Shown here in pieces: positions 11,301-23,569 of a stretch of 64,000 nt of DNA. The translations under genes and the position numbers were made by a program. Source of the stretch: Phytoseiulus persimilis (Eukaryota > Arthropoda > Arachnida > Mesostigmata > Phytoseiidae); NCBI GenBank assembly GCA_037576195.1, contig JAQZDE010000041.1:111001-175000 (forward strand), given 5' to 3'. Each line of letters opens with the position of its first letter. Position 1 is the stretch's first letter. The notes below the pieces were generated by a model. The model was not told where the DNA came from and did not search any database. It was given only the letters and a program-made list of their open reading frames with translations.

Positions 11301-14300
11301 TTCTTTGTTGAAGCGCGATGAAAACGGCTAGCATCCGACCGAAGACCCCCCAGACAGCGAGCCCGGTATTCCCCAAGCGTAATATCATGAAGGATGGCCT
11401 CTTCCGAACACGAGAGCCCTCCGTCCGAACGCAACACGGCATTGCTGGGTCTGAAGCTCAGCGGACATCGGACCAAGAATGATTCCCGACAGTCTTGGGA
11501 GCAGGACTTTAAACATGCCTCGGAACTCTGGGGATTCAGAGGGGTTTCGAGCGCATCAGAAGTCGGAGGAGTGAAAACTAAGGCCAGGCGGGAGGGGAAG
11601 AGGCCAAATCGATGAAACTAAATGTCCATGAAGGAAGGTCAAAGCAGATTTCGCTGCTTCATGCACGGGTCTCGAAGAGTCAGCGGACTCCAATGTCCAG
11701 TCGAGTTGGGGGTGTTTCGACCGTCTGGCCACGAGTTGACTGACTGCTCTTGTTGATGGCGTTGGCGGCTGAGGCGACTAGCCGGCTTATTCGTGGCCTG
11801 CATAGTTTGACTGGATATCTGGTCAGACGACTGATTCGCCTGGCAAACAGGCAGCCTGCTGGCCTGACAGACTGACTGGATGTCCGAGATGACCGAGCAG
11901 GCTTTAAAGCATCTGCTTTATTTGAGCCTCGTCTCCGCCCTCGACATCGAGTACTTTCTCGTGGAAGCGGAGCGTTGGAGCTCGGCAGGCTCGCCAAGTC
12001 CTAACAGACCGAGAGCTTCAGTTGAAATCAAGCCGAAGTTAAACATGGATATCCTTCGATGGAGTCAGATCTTCAAAGCTCAGCGCGGAGCAATGGAAGG
12101 AAACAACAACTCGAGCAACGGCTGAGACCTCCTGAAATGGTGCCACAGCTCCCTCTAACGATTCACGCACCGGGGAACATCTCTAGGAGGATATCGAGAC
12201 GAACAGGGTGAAATGCAGTCACCCCCGCTCGATCAGGCCGAACACCGAAGAGACAACTGCTTTCCATTCTACCATCTTCACACTCAACGGAGCCACTGCT
12301 GTTGGCTCGGGATCCTTTTTACATCATCTCTGAGTTGAGTGAAGCTTCTTATCTGCTTATCTGACACAGTGTGATCATGATCGGACAACGCCTCGATCTA
12401 ATCCGACTTTCATCTATGATCCGCCTTCGCCTCAAGCGAAATAGTCCATCAAGGAGGAGAAAGGACGAATAAGTGAGAAAAGGAACTAAATCTTGTCTTA
12501 GCGTCTCCTCCACTGAGTATGGCTCTGTCGCACGGAATCGGAGCTGCTCACCTGCGCGTCGCTGAGCACGCTCCATGGAGAAAGTCGAAACCCTCGCCGA
12601 GGAACGCTGCGAACACGGATTCAGGAAACGAACTGCGATAGAAGGAGTCGCCTCCCGGCGTATGCCGAGAGGGAAAGTCGCTTCCAGAGCATTGTTTCGC
12701 AACAGGCGTTCTCAGCGGTTCTTTGTTTTTGAGAACAGCTTTTCGTTTTTCGTAGGAGCATGTCAAAAGCCCTACTGGCCGATGTTGACAGTTTCCTTCT
12801 CGGTTCGACGGCGGTTGACATTCGCGACAAGTCCCGCTGGCCGGCCTACATGAGAACTGCATTCGATTGAAGTGAATGCCCTCACACACTCGGACGAGTA
12901 CGCTCGGAAGCCAAAGTGGCCATTGTGCTGCGAGAGAAGCTCTCGGAGGAAAAACAGCAGAGGGGTGAGCTCGGTGCCGTCTCGTCAACGTCTCGCTCAG
13001 CAAGCGGTGGAATTCGGAGAATGATATCGTGACGTGGGACGCAGGGTTGAACCACGACTGATCGGTGGAAAGACTCTCGCGACCACGGCTCGAATGGACA
13101 GCCTTCTTCTACAAGGCAGTGGTCTTTCATTCGCTTCGACCGCTGAACTGATCCGAGGCCGACAGCGGTTAAGGAGCATCTGTGTGTGCTTAAGCAAACA
13201 GATGCCTGTTAAACAATCCTCGACACAACAGGATTAGATGGACCCTACCTGACTGCGTGTCTCTCTGCGTGTCTCTCTGCGTGTTTGAAAGCATCGGGCA
13301 ACGGATCTTTGACTGTGTGCTGATAACGGATTTTCGTTCCTCTGGTGGGGAGATCCCGTGGCGCATTGCTTTGCACGGGGCCACAGACGATCGAGGGATC
13401 CATTCGGAATCAGTTGTTCCGGAGGTTCAGAGGCCTCGTTCTGAGCTCGCCGAAGGCCCTCCGACGTCGAAAATTCCATTGTTCTCGATGGATAGATTCC
13501 CATAAGCGAACGAGGATCGGGAACGGTGGTTCCCTTCGAGGTAGGTTGAGAAGATCACGGTGCGGGTAGCTGCGGACGGTGGAACAGCGGTTCGCGTAGC
13601 CTCAGATGATCTGTTCAGCTGTATTTTACGAGTCGCTTGTGAGCTGAACCCGCATGGAACTCTTCTCCCGTCGATCTCTGCACACGAGCTCACCAGCGGA
13701 GCCGCTGTCGAGCAAGCAGGTCATTTCGGTGGCCGATTGGTGGAGTGAACGCTCCACTGACTCGCTCGAATTGTGTCGCTCGTGTTTCAACCATCACCCA
13801 TCCATTCCTTCGTTGGTCGAGTCGTATTTTTCCGGATTGGTCTTCATTCATCGATCCGTCGGCGGATGACTCCATTCCTGTACATTTGCTCTTCTCGTCA
13901 TCCGATTGATTCACCCATTGAATCATGACTACAATCAGTCAGCGCTCGAGAACCATCGGCAACGAATCAGAAGGGGGGAAGGAGAGAGAGGGTCCAGCAG
14001 TCGTTTGTACTCGATCGTGGTCGTTCGTACCGGTTGTTGGTCGCCATAACTCACAATCAATTCACGAGCTGAGTTGTCCACCACAATTGGGTTAAGTTGT
14101 AAACTACGATCTGCGTAGTTCCGTTTCTAGTCGTGGCCACCTCTTGAGGCTCACCAGTAGACTGCATGGAGCCATTCCTTTTCACCCGATCTCTCAACTC
14201 CCTGGCCACATGAGCTTGATTTTCTCTCCTTTCTGCTTAGCAACGAGTCCGAATCCCGCACCCGGTGCCAATCTTTCATGCCGTTCAAGCTTCAACCCAG

Positions 14301-17300
14301 GGACAGAACGCGGAGAAATACACCGCTAAGACATCATCCTCGTGCCGAAGCATTCCCGATCGCTGGATATCGGCGCCAAGCATGGGAGTACACGGCTCGG
14401 AGAGAGTGAACTCTTGGGAGCGAATTCAGTTGAATCCGTTCCTGGAAAAATCAGCCTTCGCTCTACATGAGGAGAAAATCTAGGTCGACATCGAGTCCAC
14501 CACCCCCGCAGCGAGAACTGAAATATAGAGGGGAAGAAGAAAAAATGGTGGATTCTCAGTGGCCAGCTGCTTTCGTGGAATACCCATACAACGACTGCGA
14601 CGAGGAGGCGTGTTGGTCATCTCGTTCCGATAAGTATAAGAGATAGCCGGCCACGTAGGTTGAGGAGCATAGCGGTTCTCTGACATAATGTCCCTCACTT
14701 CTCACTATCCGTCCCGATGTCTTTCTGTCCGACTGTCTGTCCACCTGATCGACGGTCGGTCGGTCGGTCGACCGCCCGCGCGAATTACTCAGTTCGTCTG
14801 GGATCGCCTCGGGCTTGCATAGATTTCATCCGACTGCGATCACCGCCAAAAGTCCAGGATTAGGCACAGTCATGACCGCGGATTCACTGCGCTGCGATCA
14901 TCCGACCTCTGAACAGCACACACATCCAGCTGACGAACATAATCACTTCCTCAACTTCTCCGCCCGGTCTCGTGACATTCTGCCTGCGATCACGAAACCG
15001 TCCCAGCCCAATTCAGCCCGCTCAGGACGGACTGAGTTTCGTGAGAGCCGAGCCCAGCTCGCGTCTCTGTTGAACCTGCTCTCACAATTGGTCAGAGCGT
15101 CAGGGTCCAGACTAATCTATAAAAGTGGTTACATCCGCGATAGTTCAATCGGGCGGAGAAGTTTAAAACAGGAACTGCTTATGCGACAGTGCGGCGACTC
15201 CTTTTTTTCTCCCTCGTCGGCGGTGAAACTCCGAGGGACATAAAGATGGAAGGTGGAGTGAGGGAGCCGGATGAAAAATCGGGACTTCATGGGTGAGCGC
15301 GATGTTCTAACTCCCGTCGGAGGGTGAATCTTTTCAAATGGGGATGCGGCCCGCTCCGCAAGCTCCTCGCTGAACAGAGCAGACGATCGTTTAGACCGTC
15401 TAATAACATTATGATAATGTACAGCAACGGTGCTCAGATGAAATCGACGACTCGTTACGTTACTGAGCATGGATCTCTGTGCCAGTTCCCTCGACTCTCT
15501 TTCGCTCTGAGTTCCTCAAAGCGGGAAGCCAATCGTCCGCTAAGGACAGACAGCCCCGAGGACGACACGAGCCATTGCTCGAAACTCCTTTCAGTTCGAC
15601 GGTCTTTTGCTACTGCTGCCGCACATTGCTTATTTATGTCCGAGCTCGCAGTTATCGATAAAACATTACCCGAAGCGAGTAAGCATCACATGGAAAAGAA
15701 AGGCGCAAGGTCCGGTTCAACGAACGTCCCAGCGAGCGATACAGGGATGCAGATTGGAGGGGGATCGTAGGAAAATTCGGATGAGCCCCGTTCTCCCTTC
15801 CCATAATCTGAAGCTGTGTTCGATCGTAGCTGGATGATTGTCTTCATTGTCTCTCGTCGAGCACTCTTGCAGCAACTAGTTTCTGTGCGATACACCCTTC
15901 GGCTTCGTTTCTTTTTCGAGCAAGAATCATTTTCTTCGAGCCTCGCTTTTTCCAGGGCTCAAGTTAATAGCGTAGAAGAAAATCATAAAATATATAAAGG
16001 ACCCCTCGGGCAAAGTTATAAAGTGCTTAAAAAGGCCATAAAATGTCTTATTTCGGACGCGTCTACCCGGACGCCCCATCGATCCTAAGGCTAGATTGTA
16101 CGCCAATCGAAATCTCTCATCGGCTGGCTCTCTCGATTCAAGAAACGGAGACTTTCCTTCGGGATCTGAGATTTGCTCCAACATGACTCGCCTGATTTGA
16201 GCATGAGGCGGTCGAGTGCCGTCGGTCACTGAGTCGGCATTCTAGACTCCAACGAGGGGCATGGCATGGTACGGCTCAGACCCCTGGTAGCTGAGGACAG
16301 TCGAATCCGATTTGTCTAAGGCGGACTCTTTTTGTTTTGTTGTCTTTGTCACACGACATAGAGGGGTGTAGCACCTCTGCCTCTGAAGGCGCGATTTGTC
16401 GCCTATTGTGAAGTCCTGCAGTCTCAGCAAGGACAAAGCAGTCGCCAAGGAACCAGGCCGCCGGAAACTGGCTATTGGATCGGCTACCAGCTTCCGAAGC
16501 TTTCCTCTGACTAGCGCGAAACTCAAGTTCCATCTTTCCCATTCTCCGTCCCGCGAGGACTCAGATTTCACCGTCATCTCGAGCTCACCAGCATAAATAT
16601 CAACTATGTAAACAATCACAGACCGTACGAATTATCCGCTCCCGTCATGCGCGGGCTCGAGACCCGAAGGACTTGACCGGCTGAAATTCGGAAACGACTC
16701 AATAGGAATTCCCGACTTACCTGATGGACAAAGACATCTGGTCCCTCGTCCAAAGGCGAAATGAATCCCCAGCCTTTCGCGACGTTGAACCATTTGCATC
16801 GACCTCTGCGCCTAGTTCCGGTCAGGCCCGAGAGCGACGAGACCGTCGATTGATCATCTGCGGAAGAATTCCTGGCTCTTAAACTGGAGGATCGAAACTC
16901 TAACGGCTGCGCGTGTCTGGAAGTGCAGATGGATGGAGCCTGCTCCGCCTGAACCCATTGCCCTTCTCAAGGACTCCGAGATGAAGGGAGGATGCCGGGC
17001 ATTTCATGGGGCAGGATGCGAAATCGTTCATCAGCTCGAGAGACCCGTCAGAGAGTCGCCCCTGGCACGCGAGCTGCTGGAGCGATCAGAGACACTTCCG
17101 ATTCCGCGGTCGGTTCCACCCTTGGCCTAACTCGGGAAGGGAACCAGAAAGCGGGTTGTGGGCTAGGGCAGCGTTAATTGTTGTGACTCACACCAAACGG
17201 TTGTCAGATTTCTCTGTCTAGTCGATCAGCCTGGCAGTCGGCCAGTGCGCCTTGAAGCTAAAGAAAGACAACCTGATCTTCTGAGGCAGAATATCTCTCG

Positions 17301-19367
17301 AGTCGATGAATGCTATGGCGAGCCGCATCCATCAGCGATTCCATCTCTCCCCCTGTTTCTGTCGACCGCTCACTCGCAGATCGCATCGAACAGCTATTGT
17401 CTATCGGTACGTATGCTTGGCGGCTCGGCTCGAGTCCGCCTAAATGTCTATTGGCGAGCGAGAGTATGGTTCCAAGGCGCTGATTGAGCTCAAGAGAAGT
17501 CATCTGTAACAGAGAAGATTCTATCTCTGTACAGAGCACGATCCTTCGCTTGGTTTGCCTCCCAAGCTTTGTTTCTTTTAAGCAGCGCACAAATCTCTGC
17601 CTTAAAACAAGCTCCGCCGGCAGGACGAGCACAGAGAAAACTATGGAGACTGTCTTGAGAATGGCCGGCACCGGGAGAGGCGAGAGGATCGAACACTGTC
17701 AATCTTACCACTGGAACTGACCGAGAACGTTCATTCTATTTCCTGGGCAAGTTCTCTCTCCCCGAAATCTCATGAAAACGATGCTGTGAGTGCGGCCCGA
17801 ACCAAGCGCCGAGCTCAAGCATAGACGCGGAATTGAAACGGGAGTCGAGCCGAGAGTTGAACGCGAGTTCAGCACCTTCAACGATTCGAGAACGAGAGTC
17901 AGCGCGTGTTGTCCTCCGTGGAAGCATGGGGGAGAAATTGTGGTCTCAAGCGGCAAAACTGAGCGTTTTCTGTGCCTTCCACATTCTTTATGACCCATTG
18001 TCGATTCGCCAATGCTCAAACAATGCTGCTTCTTAGCAAGAGTTAAACGGAGAGTTCCGCATGGCAGATCCCTGCTTTCGGGACTTTTCGAAGCGTGCTC
18101 TTCCTTTCCGTCTGAGTGTCTTTTCTTCGCGTTCTTGTCCAGACATGGTTCCTCCTGATATTGAGCGAGTGAACGAGTGAGCGCGCATAGTGAACGAGAA
18201 CAAAACGAACACGCGAACAAAAAAAGCACTCGAAAGAGAGAAAAATAGAAGAGAAGGAACCGTGTTGTTTTACCGTCGTATCTTCCAGGTGCGCCGAGAC
18301 AGCGATAGCTCTTAATGTCGATTTGCCCTTAGAACTGTATGAGCTGAACCACCCAAGGATATCGACGCGAATAGCTCACCGAAGAACTTCCTCCGCTCTA
18401 TACAAAATCTCATGATCATCGATGAGTTCAATATTCGGCTAACCAACGCCACGTTTCGTGGAAGTAGAGAAGATCCATAGTCGGAAAACTGAAGGGAAGA
18501 ACGGAGTGATGCCGGGGGAGCCGTAGGGCATGAGAGCATGTGCACTGCGCAGATCGTAAATTTCCATATTCTAGTGGCATATGCAGCGAACAATCGTATA
18601 CATGTCAACACAAGTGATCTACGATTGCAAACCACTAAGACCATAGAAGCATAAAGAGGAGGATGTCCCTCTAACTTCGTTTATGACGATATCAACTTCC
18701 CAAATATCCTATGCGTTAGTAGGCTGTTCACTCTGCATTGGACTCTAATTCGTCTGTTACTCCATTTTCCCCTCCCCGAGCGCGAGGTTCGAGGGGCGCA
18801 CCTCGAATTGCTTGCGATTGAAGCTGCACAACGTCTTCGCCCACTTCAGTGTATACCCCAAACTTCAGCGGGATGATAGCCCGGGATGCCGCCCAGTCAA
18901 CTCGGGGACTTCCTCGATGGCGGCAGACCCAGTAGATAGTCACTTACCTCGCACACTATCATCGGTGGCGTCAGATGTCGGGGTGTCCGGGCAAGGACTA
19001 CGGTTTTCTGCGTGAGGAGAACAGAGAGTGACATCAGTGCCTGGAATGAAAAATAAAAGTTTGAGGACCCACTCCCAGCCAATTCGCGATATAAATACTT
19101 CAGGGCCACATCGCATGGTGATAGATTTCGCCCGAACGGGTCGTCTAAAGCTATCGAAAACGTGACGTGAGGTGTAATGTCCAAAGGTGTTATGCTCAAA
19201 GATCATGAAAGAACGATTTCAAATCGGAAAACGACCTTAGCGTTACCGAGCTGGGATTCGGTACGGGAAACGAGACAAGCTCGGAGCTTCTTGGAAGATG
19301 CACTCGTATTTTCGTTGTTCTTAACCTCCTGATTCAGCGCTCCTGAAAGTTCTGCGATGCTGCTCAT
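5369..19367 (-). CDS. lin-28: Lin-28 homolog (cold-shock domain plus two zinc knuckles)
   Basis: Lin-28 is an RNA-binding protein that blocks let-7 microRNA maturation and controls developmental timing. Five minus-strand exons fit together: 19247-19367 (ATG), 18948-19007, 16721-16857, 5715-5887 and 5369-5591 (TGA). They encode 237 residues, with every junction phase-consistent and donors such as GTAAGT at exons 2 and 3. An acidic/Ser-Thr-rich leader (residues 1-79) precedes the cold-shock domain. That domain carries [12 protein letters not shown] (81-92), VFVHQ (102-106) and [17 protein letters not shown] (110-126). A basic linker ([13 protein letters not shown]) leads to two zinc knuckles: [15 protein letters not shown] (165-179, CX2CX5HX4C as I recall for fly) and [14 protein letters not shown] (188-201, CX2CX4HX4C). 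The intron between exons 3 and 4 is 10.8 kb and splits the domain after FVHQ. The 5' UTR is not defined. Confidence 0.93.
8900..8915. repeat. (GA)n microsatellite in the GC-rich island
   Basis: An uninterrupted GA run on the plus strand sits within a purine-rich segment of about 8880-9000. Such runs can bind GAGA-type factors in arthropods; binding here is only a possibility. Confidence 0.7.
10361..10379. repeat. (AG)n microsatellite
   Basis: An AG dinucleotide run within the large lin-28 intron, continuing into a purine-rich GCGAGGGAGAGGAAG stretch. Confidence 0.75.
13254..13284. repeat. 12-bp tandem repeat, about 2.6 copies
   Basis: The unit TGCGTGTCTCTC occurs twice exactly (13254-13265, 13266-13277), followed by a partial third copy. 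It lies in the large lin-28 intron and looks like a minisatellite seed with no visible function. Confidence 0.8.
14754..14770. repeat. (GGTC)n tetranucleotide tract
   Basis: Four tandem GGTC units, flanked by degenerate GTCC/GTCT repeats from about 14710. Similar degenerate tetranucleotide tracts recur elsewhere in the window. Confidence 0.75.
16858..18947 (-). other. Second intron of lin-28
   Basis: This lies between lin-28 exon 2 (18948-19007) and exon 3 (16721-16857). The exon 3 acceptor reads ATTCTTCCGCAG and the exon 2 donor reads GTAAGT. Nothing else could be supported on either strand. Confidence 0.65.
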
Positions 19368-22300
19368 TCCCGCCGGCCCCAATCACGAGGCTTCTCGACG
19401 TTTCCTCCCTAGAGCCATTGGCATTCCCCGAGAATCACAAAAGTCCGAGTTATCCGTTACCACTTGTGGCCGTCTTTTTTTCCAGAACCATTCTATGACT
19501 TCTGACTTTCCGAGGTCAGTAGAAAGTCGCGTGCTAGTTTGCGCTCATCGGTATGTTCTGATTTTTTGTGTAGTTTCAGATGAATTCCCCGGCTACATGA
19601 AGAGAAACATTCAAACTCCCAGAGCGTTTCAATCCATTGAGTCAGTCCATATCTGAGTGGAACACCCTTGGATTTGTTGCTCATCATTTTCACAAGCTGG
19701 CTGGTTCCGCTTCAAACGAGACCCGTTGGTCTGACACAGAATATACAAGTGTATCATGAAAAGCGCCGACGTACTGTACGGCTGCGCGCGACCGTTTTTC
19801 CATCCGCGGCGATAAACATACACGTAGGCATAATACGAGGTACATGGTTTCTGAAGATGACCGCGTAATCAGACCAGCCGGTGAGCTGAATGTCCCACTC
19901 TCATATGGGATGGTTGTTGCAGAACCCATTCGAGAGGGCGCCAAACATCTCTTGGACGACACCATTAAAAATCCGGCACTCTCTCGCACCGCCAAGGGAC
20001 GCATCCACAACCAAAGAACTCAACTAGGGCAAAGGAAGACAACCTGGAGCCATCACGATTTGTCTCCTAGTTTTTTGATCAACCCCCCCCCTCGCTGGCC
20101 GGGTGGCATAAACCAACACTGGGTGCCACGCTAAGCTAGCAATTGCGGGACAGAAATCTTTCTTATGTGGTAAAAAAGAGGATTTAATTTATATCAGAAT
20201 TGAATATGAACCATCTTAAGACCCAAGCCCACCGCCCGCAATGGGATTTGCGAGGCGATAGGGAGTGTTACTGAAGCAATACTTTATGTGATTCCGGTGC
20301 ACTCCTGAGGGCTGGCTGAGAGGTTCAGCCGAAAAAACAAGAAAAAAAAAAAAAAAGTTTTTTGATCAATCCCTGTTCCAATCAATCACTTCTCTCGTTG
20401 ATCCGTGACTTCATGGAGCAGTCGTACTCCATACTCGGCCTTTCTTCGGAAAACTCAAACGCTTCATAGAAGGGACACGGAAGCCAATCCCGAAGAGCGG
20501 ACGAATGAATGTTTTACGGTCTGTAGGAATACCGCTTCAGTGTTCGCGACGATCTGCAAGATGTGAATTATAGACGAGTTCGTTGGCAAACCTCCGCTCA
20601 GTCCGAGCAGCCAAACAACTAGGCAACGTTGCCAGCTCGGAGCACCTGTCTCATGGCGCACGACATTGTCCTCTCGTCTCCTCGCTCGCACACTGACCGC
20701 CCGCCCGCCTGTCTTTATGCTGCAGGATGTCCACCCAAAGCTTCAAACTGCGAGATTCGTTCGGCATCAACTGCTCCTCTCCGAAATATTGTGCCCGACC
20801 ACGTTTATTGGCTTTCCATCTTCCGCGCTGGTGTCAACCGGTTGTGTCGATATCGAGCCGAGGAACGATTCTGGAATCACGTCATCCTGGACGAGCTCCA
20901 CCAATACAGACACCAGTTGGAGAGGACAATCGACTTTATAAAAGCCTGAATAACGACGGCGGCTGCGGCGGAGGAGACAACGACGAAGACGAGGAATCTT
21001 CCTTGACATGCGGTGGGCGGACTGTTGAGCAGATAGATTTCCTGTCAGTGATCTCGCTTGCGTCTTGTGCTGCTCGGCCAGTGAGCGATCCTTGCTCCTC
21101 TCAACGATTCGTTCGGAGTAATGCAATGCGCTCGAACAGGGTTTCGCAAGTAGTGGACATTACATGGTAGTCATCGGAGCGAACCATCCAGTCAGTCAGC
21201 GAGGTAGACGAACGGACCGACAGGCAAATGTCCGAAAGTCCGAACGAACAGCGAATCTCGTGCCGTGACTTCAAGCTACAACCCTGAAGTCTCCTACCCC
21301 ACCTCCGTCCCAAACTAGCGATCAGACTCTTATCGTTGAACGCCAGGGAACAAGCCAACGAATGAAATGTCTGCCTGTCTGGTCAAACATCCACCCCCGC
21401 AGCTGGCCAGACCGGAGAGCTGCTCGGCCGTCCACTAGCGAGATGGCCAGTGGCGCTCGATGGGTTTTTTATAAACGAACCGAGCTCGCGTGAAATTTTT
21501 ACTCCCCGGCCTCGGAGGCCTCTGTGAAATTGCCGAAGGCTTGCAGGTCTACGAAAGCCAACGAACCTTCGCGGCGAATCAGCTCCACGCGAGGAGCGCG
21601 CTTATCGAGGATGATCAATAGCCTCGGAGAGATCTGTTTTCAAATGCGGCACGTTCATGCGTGAGGACACATCGATCGAAGTGACCCCGACTTGAGCGCT
21701 AGTTGCGCATCAACAGCCGGATAGTCGGACGCCTGTTGCGCGAAGGCGGGCACAGATCTCTTCGAAAGAATGGCTGCATAATTCGCGCACGCGTCGAGTA
21801 CTACGACGTAAAATCTGTCGAGAAATCGCTTTTCTCAGGGCTGACGACGGCGCCTTCGCTGAGCTGATCGTCGCGGGAGTTCCAGCTGAGGGCTTGGGCG
21901 CCGCTGAACTCAACAGCGGGCGAGGCGGGACGTCCCGAGGCGCTTCGTGGAAGCTCCGTAGAAACTGCTCTGCTACGGAGAGAAAATTATTTCGAGCTCG
22001 ACAGGCCAGAGATTCGGTTCGCGCAGCTCCAGGGGTTCTCCCTTGTAGGCTCTTTTGTCCGGTTGGCGGAGTTTCCTTACTTTAAAAGAAGAGAATGAAC
22101 TGGGAGCGGTCTTACTTTTGGCCGGCTGTCGGCTCCCCATTTATTTTCCCTCGTCTCCCTGTTTTGCCATCCCCTCTGTGAGTTTCGCCCCAGTTCGGTC
22201 CCTTTTCCTACTTCAACAATCCCCCACAATGGGCACACGAAACTTCTTCTCAGTAGGCCTCTTCCGTTGGCTTGGTAAGCCCGAGGGCAAATAAAGGAAG

Positions 22301-22603
22301 GAGCGGACTCTAAATCCTCAAAGAGGAACTGGCCGGCGGAAAACTGCAAGGGATTCAATGCTGCCCCTTGGATTCCTTTTTATGTTACTTCCTCGGGCTT
22401 CAATCGGTCCCTCCAATAGCAACTTCGACTCGCAGAGGCCCAATCGGAATGACTTCGGATACGCGACCGATCTCGATGTGAGTTCCAATGAATCACGTCT
22501 GCACTTCGTTCCAGCATCTCAGCGTTCCTATTCCATCTCAGAACTCACGGCAGGCGCAAACACGATTGCTCAATTTGCCCTGTTCGGGGATTTGAATTCT
22601 TGT
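19368..22603. other. Upstream region of lin-28, no supported gene
   Basis: This interval should contain the lin-28 promoter and 5' UTR on the minus strand; no core promoter motif stands out. It includes an A15 run (20342-20356) and a C run near 20088. On the plus strand a possible first coding exon (22229-22274, MGTRNFFSVGLFRWL before a GTAAGC donor) follows a CT-rich stretch, but I could not find a continuing exon. Confidence 0.35.
20342..20356. repeat. Poly(A) run
   Basis: Fifteen consecutive A residues on the plus strand, followed by GTTTTTTGATC. No retroposed gene is recognisable directly upstream, so it is treated as a simple repeat. Confidence 0.7.
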
Positions 22604-23569
22604 TCAACGGAGCTTCGGATCAATTCCTAGCGCTGTATCGATCGAAAAAGGAAGTATCGTCGTAACTCTTGGGACACGCTGTAGCTCCTCGAAGACCTCA
22701 TCCGGGTTATATTTCATTGCATTCGTTCGCAGCGGTTTCTGCCCCAGAGGCTCTTGATTAAAAATCGTGTTTATTTTGCGATACCATCTTCCTCCGTTCG
22801 GCCGCATCGAGACTTCCTCGTAGAGGAACACACGAACACACAAGAACAACGCTCTACAATTGGTCAATAGTGATGACGGTACGTCTGTCCCGTTCGTTCT
22901 GATGAGCTCGTTACTCGGGAACAAGTACACCGTTTCAAATTGTGCGTGATGACGCGCCAAAGATCGCACCGATTGACAGGACCCTTTTTCCTGACCGGAA
23001 CAACCGTTGGTGAGATCAGTCTCAGAGCTTTTTGCGCGAAACTTCGCTCCGATCGCGTCGACAGCGATGTAAATGGGAGAGTTTTCACAGGAAAGGCAAA
23101 TTAAATCTTGGTTTATAATTCCATAGTGCATGTACATTATGCGCGGATCCGAATCGAAAGGAGAAGGGAAGGACGGCGCTGGTCGAAGTGAAATTTTAAA
23201 AATACGAGCGAAAGAACTCTCTCCCCCACCAATCCGACTCCTCGGGGCGGGATTTAAAGCTGCGCACTGCGGCCCACTTTTTATGCTACACAGATTCAAG
23301 CATTGCTTTTGAAATTGAGTCCCCACCGATGAGAAGTCTAATGTTCGTGACAAAGAATTTTCATCCACAATACTGAGGGAGAAAATTGAAAACCAGTTCA
23401 GTTTCCATCCAATCACTCTGGCCGCTTTTCGAAGGATCGGAAGCTCTAACATACAATCGGATGGGACCGAAGTTCGAGTCGCCATCACAGTCATGGGAAC
23501 ATGGTCAATTCGTTGGATTCCAGACGTTTGAGCGTCAGCGGGAGTATCACGAGAATCGGTTTTTACCAT
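22604..23569 (-). CDS. Hypothetical protein, 321-codon open frame
   Basis: This is the longest uninterrupted ATG-to-stop frame in the window (321 residues), longer than chance easily explains at about 50% GC. Parts look protein-like, for example YRKINTIFNQEPLGQKP and MKYNPDEVFEELQRVP towards the C-terminus, while the N-terminal half is rich in Ser and Arg. There is no signal peptide, no clear transmembrane helix and no motif that I recognise. It may be a single-exon gene, part of a spliced gene, or a chance frame; codon bias and similarity could not be tested here. No function is proposed. Confidence 0.35.
   Translation of the reverse strand: MVKTDSRDTPADAQTSGIQRIDHVPMTVMATRTSVPSDCMLELPILRKAARVIGWKLNWFSIFSLSIVDENSLSRTLDFSSVGTQFQKQCLNLCSIKSGPQCAALNPAPRSRIGGGESSFARIFKISLRPAPSFPSPFDSDPRIMYMHYGIINQDLICLSCENSPIYIAVDAIGAKFRAKSSETDLTNGCSGQEKGSCQSVRSLARHHAQFETVYLFPSNELIRTNGTDVPSSLLTNCRALFLCVRVFLYEEVSMRPNGGRWYRKINTIFNQEPLGQKPLRTNAMKYNPDEVFEELQRVPRVTTILPFSIDTALGIDPKLR

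Larger units (their letters stand above)
5888..16720 (-). other. 10.8-kb third intron of lin-28
   Basis: This intron separates the two halves of the cold-shock domain. No nested gene with recognisable similarity was found on either strand; the open frames inside look like chance, including one of 255 codons on the minus strand at 8215-8982. It contains GA microsatellites (8900-8915, 10361-10379), a 12-bp tandem repeat (13254-13284), a GGTC tract (14754-14770) and a GC/GA-rich island ending in a consensus plus-strand splice donor near 9075. Regulatory elements for lin-28 could lie here, but none can be named. Confidence 0.7.

Noticed and set aside
21710..21960. Ala/Ser/Pro-rich minus-strand frame as a lin-28 N-terminal exon
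   Set aside because: It has no ATG, and the exons at 19247-19367 and 18948-19007 already complete lin-28 in phase.
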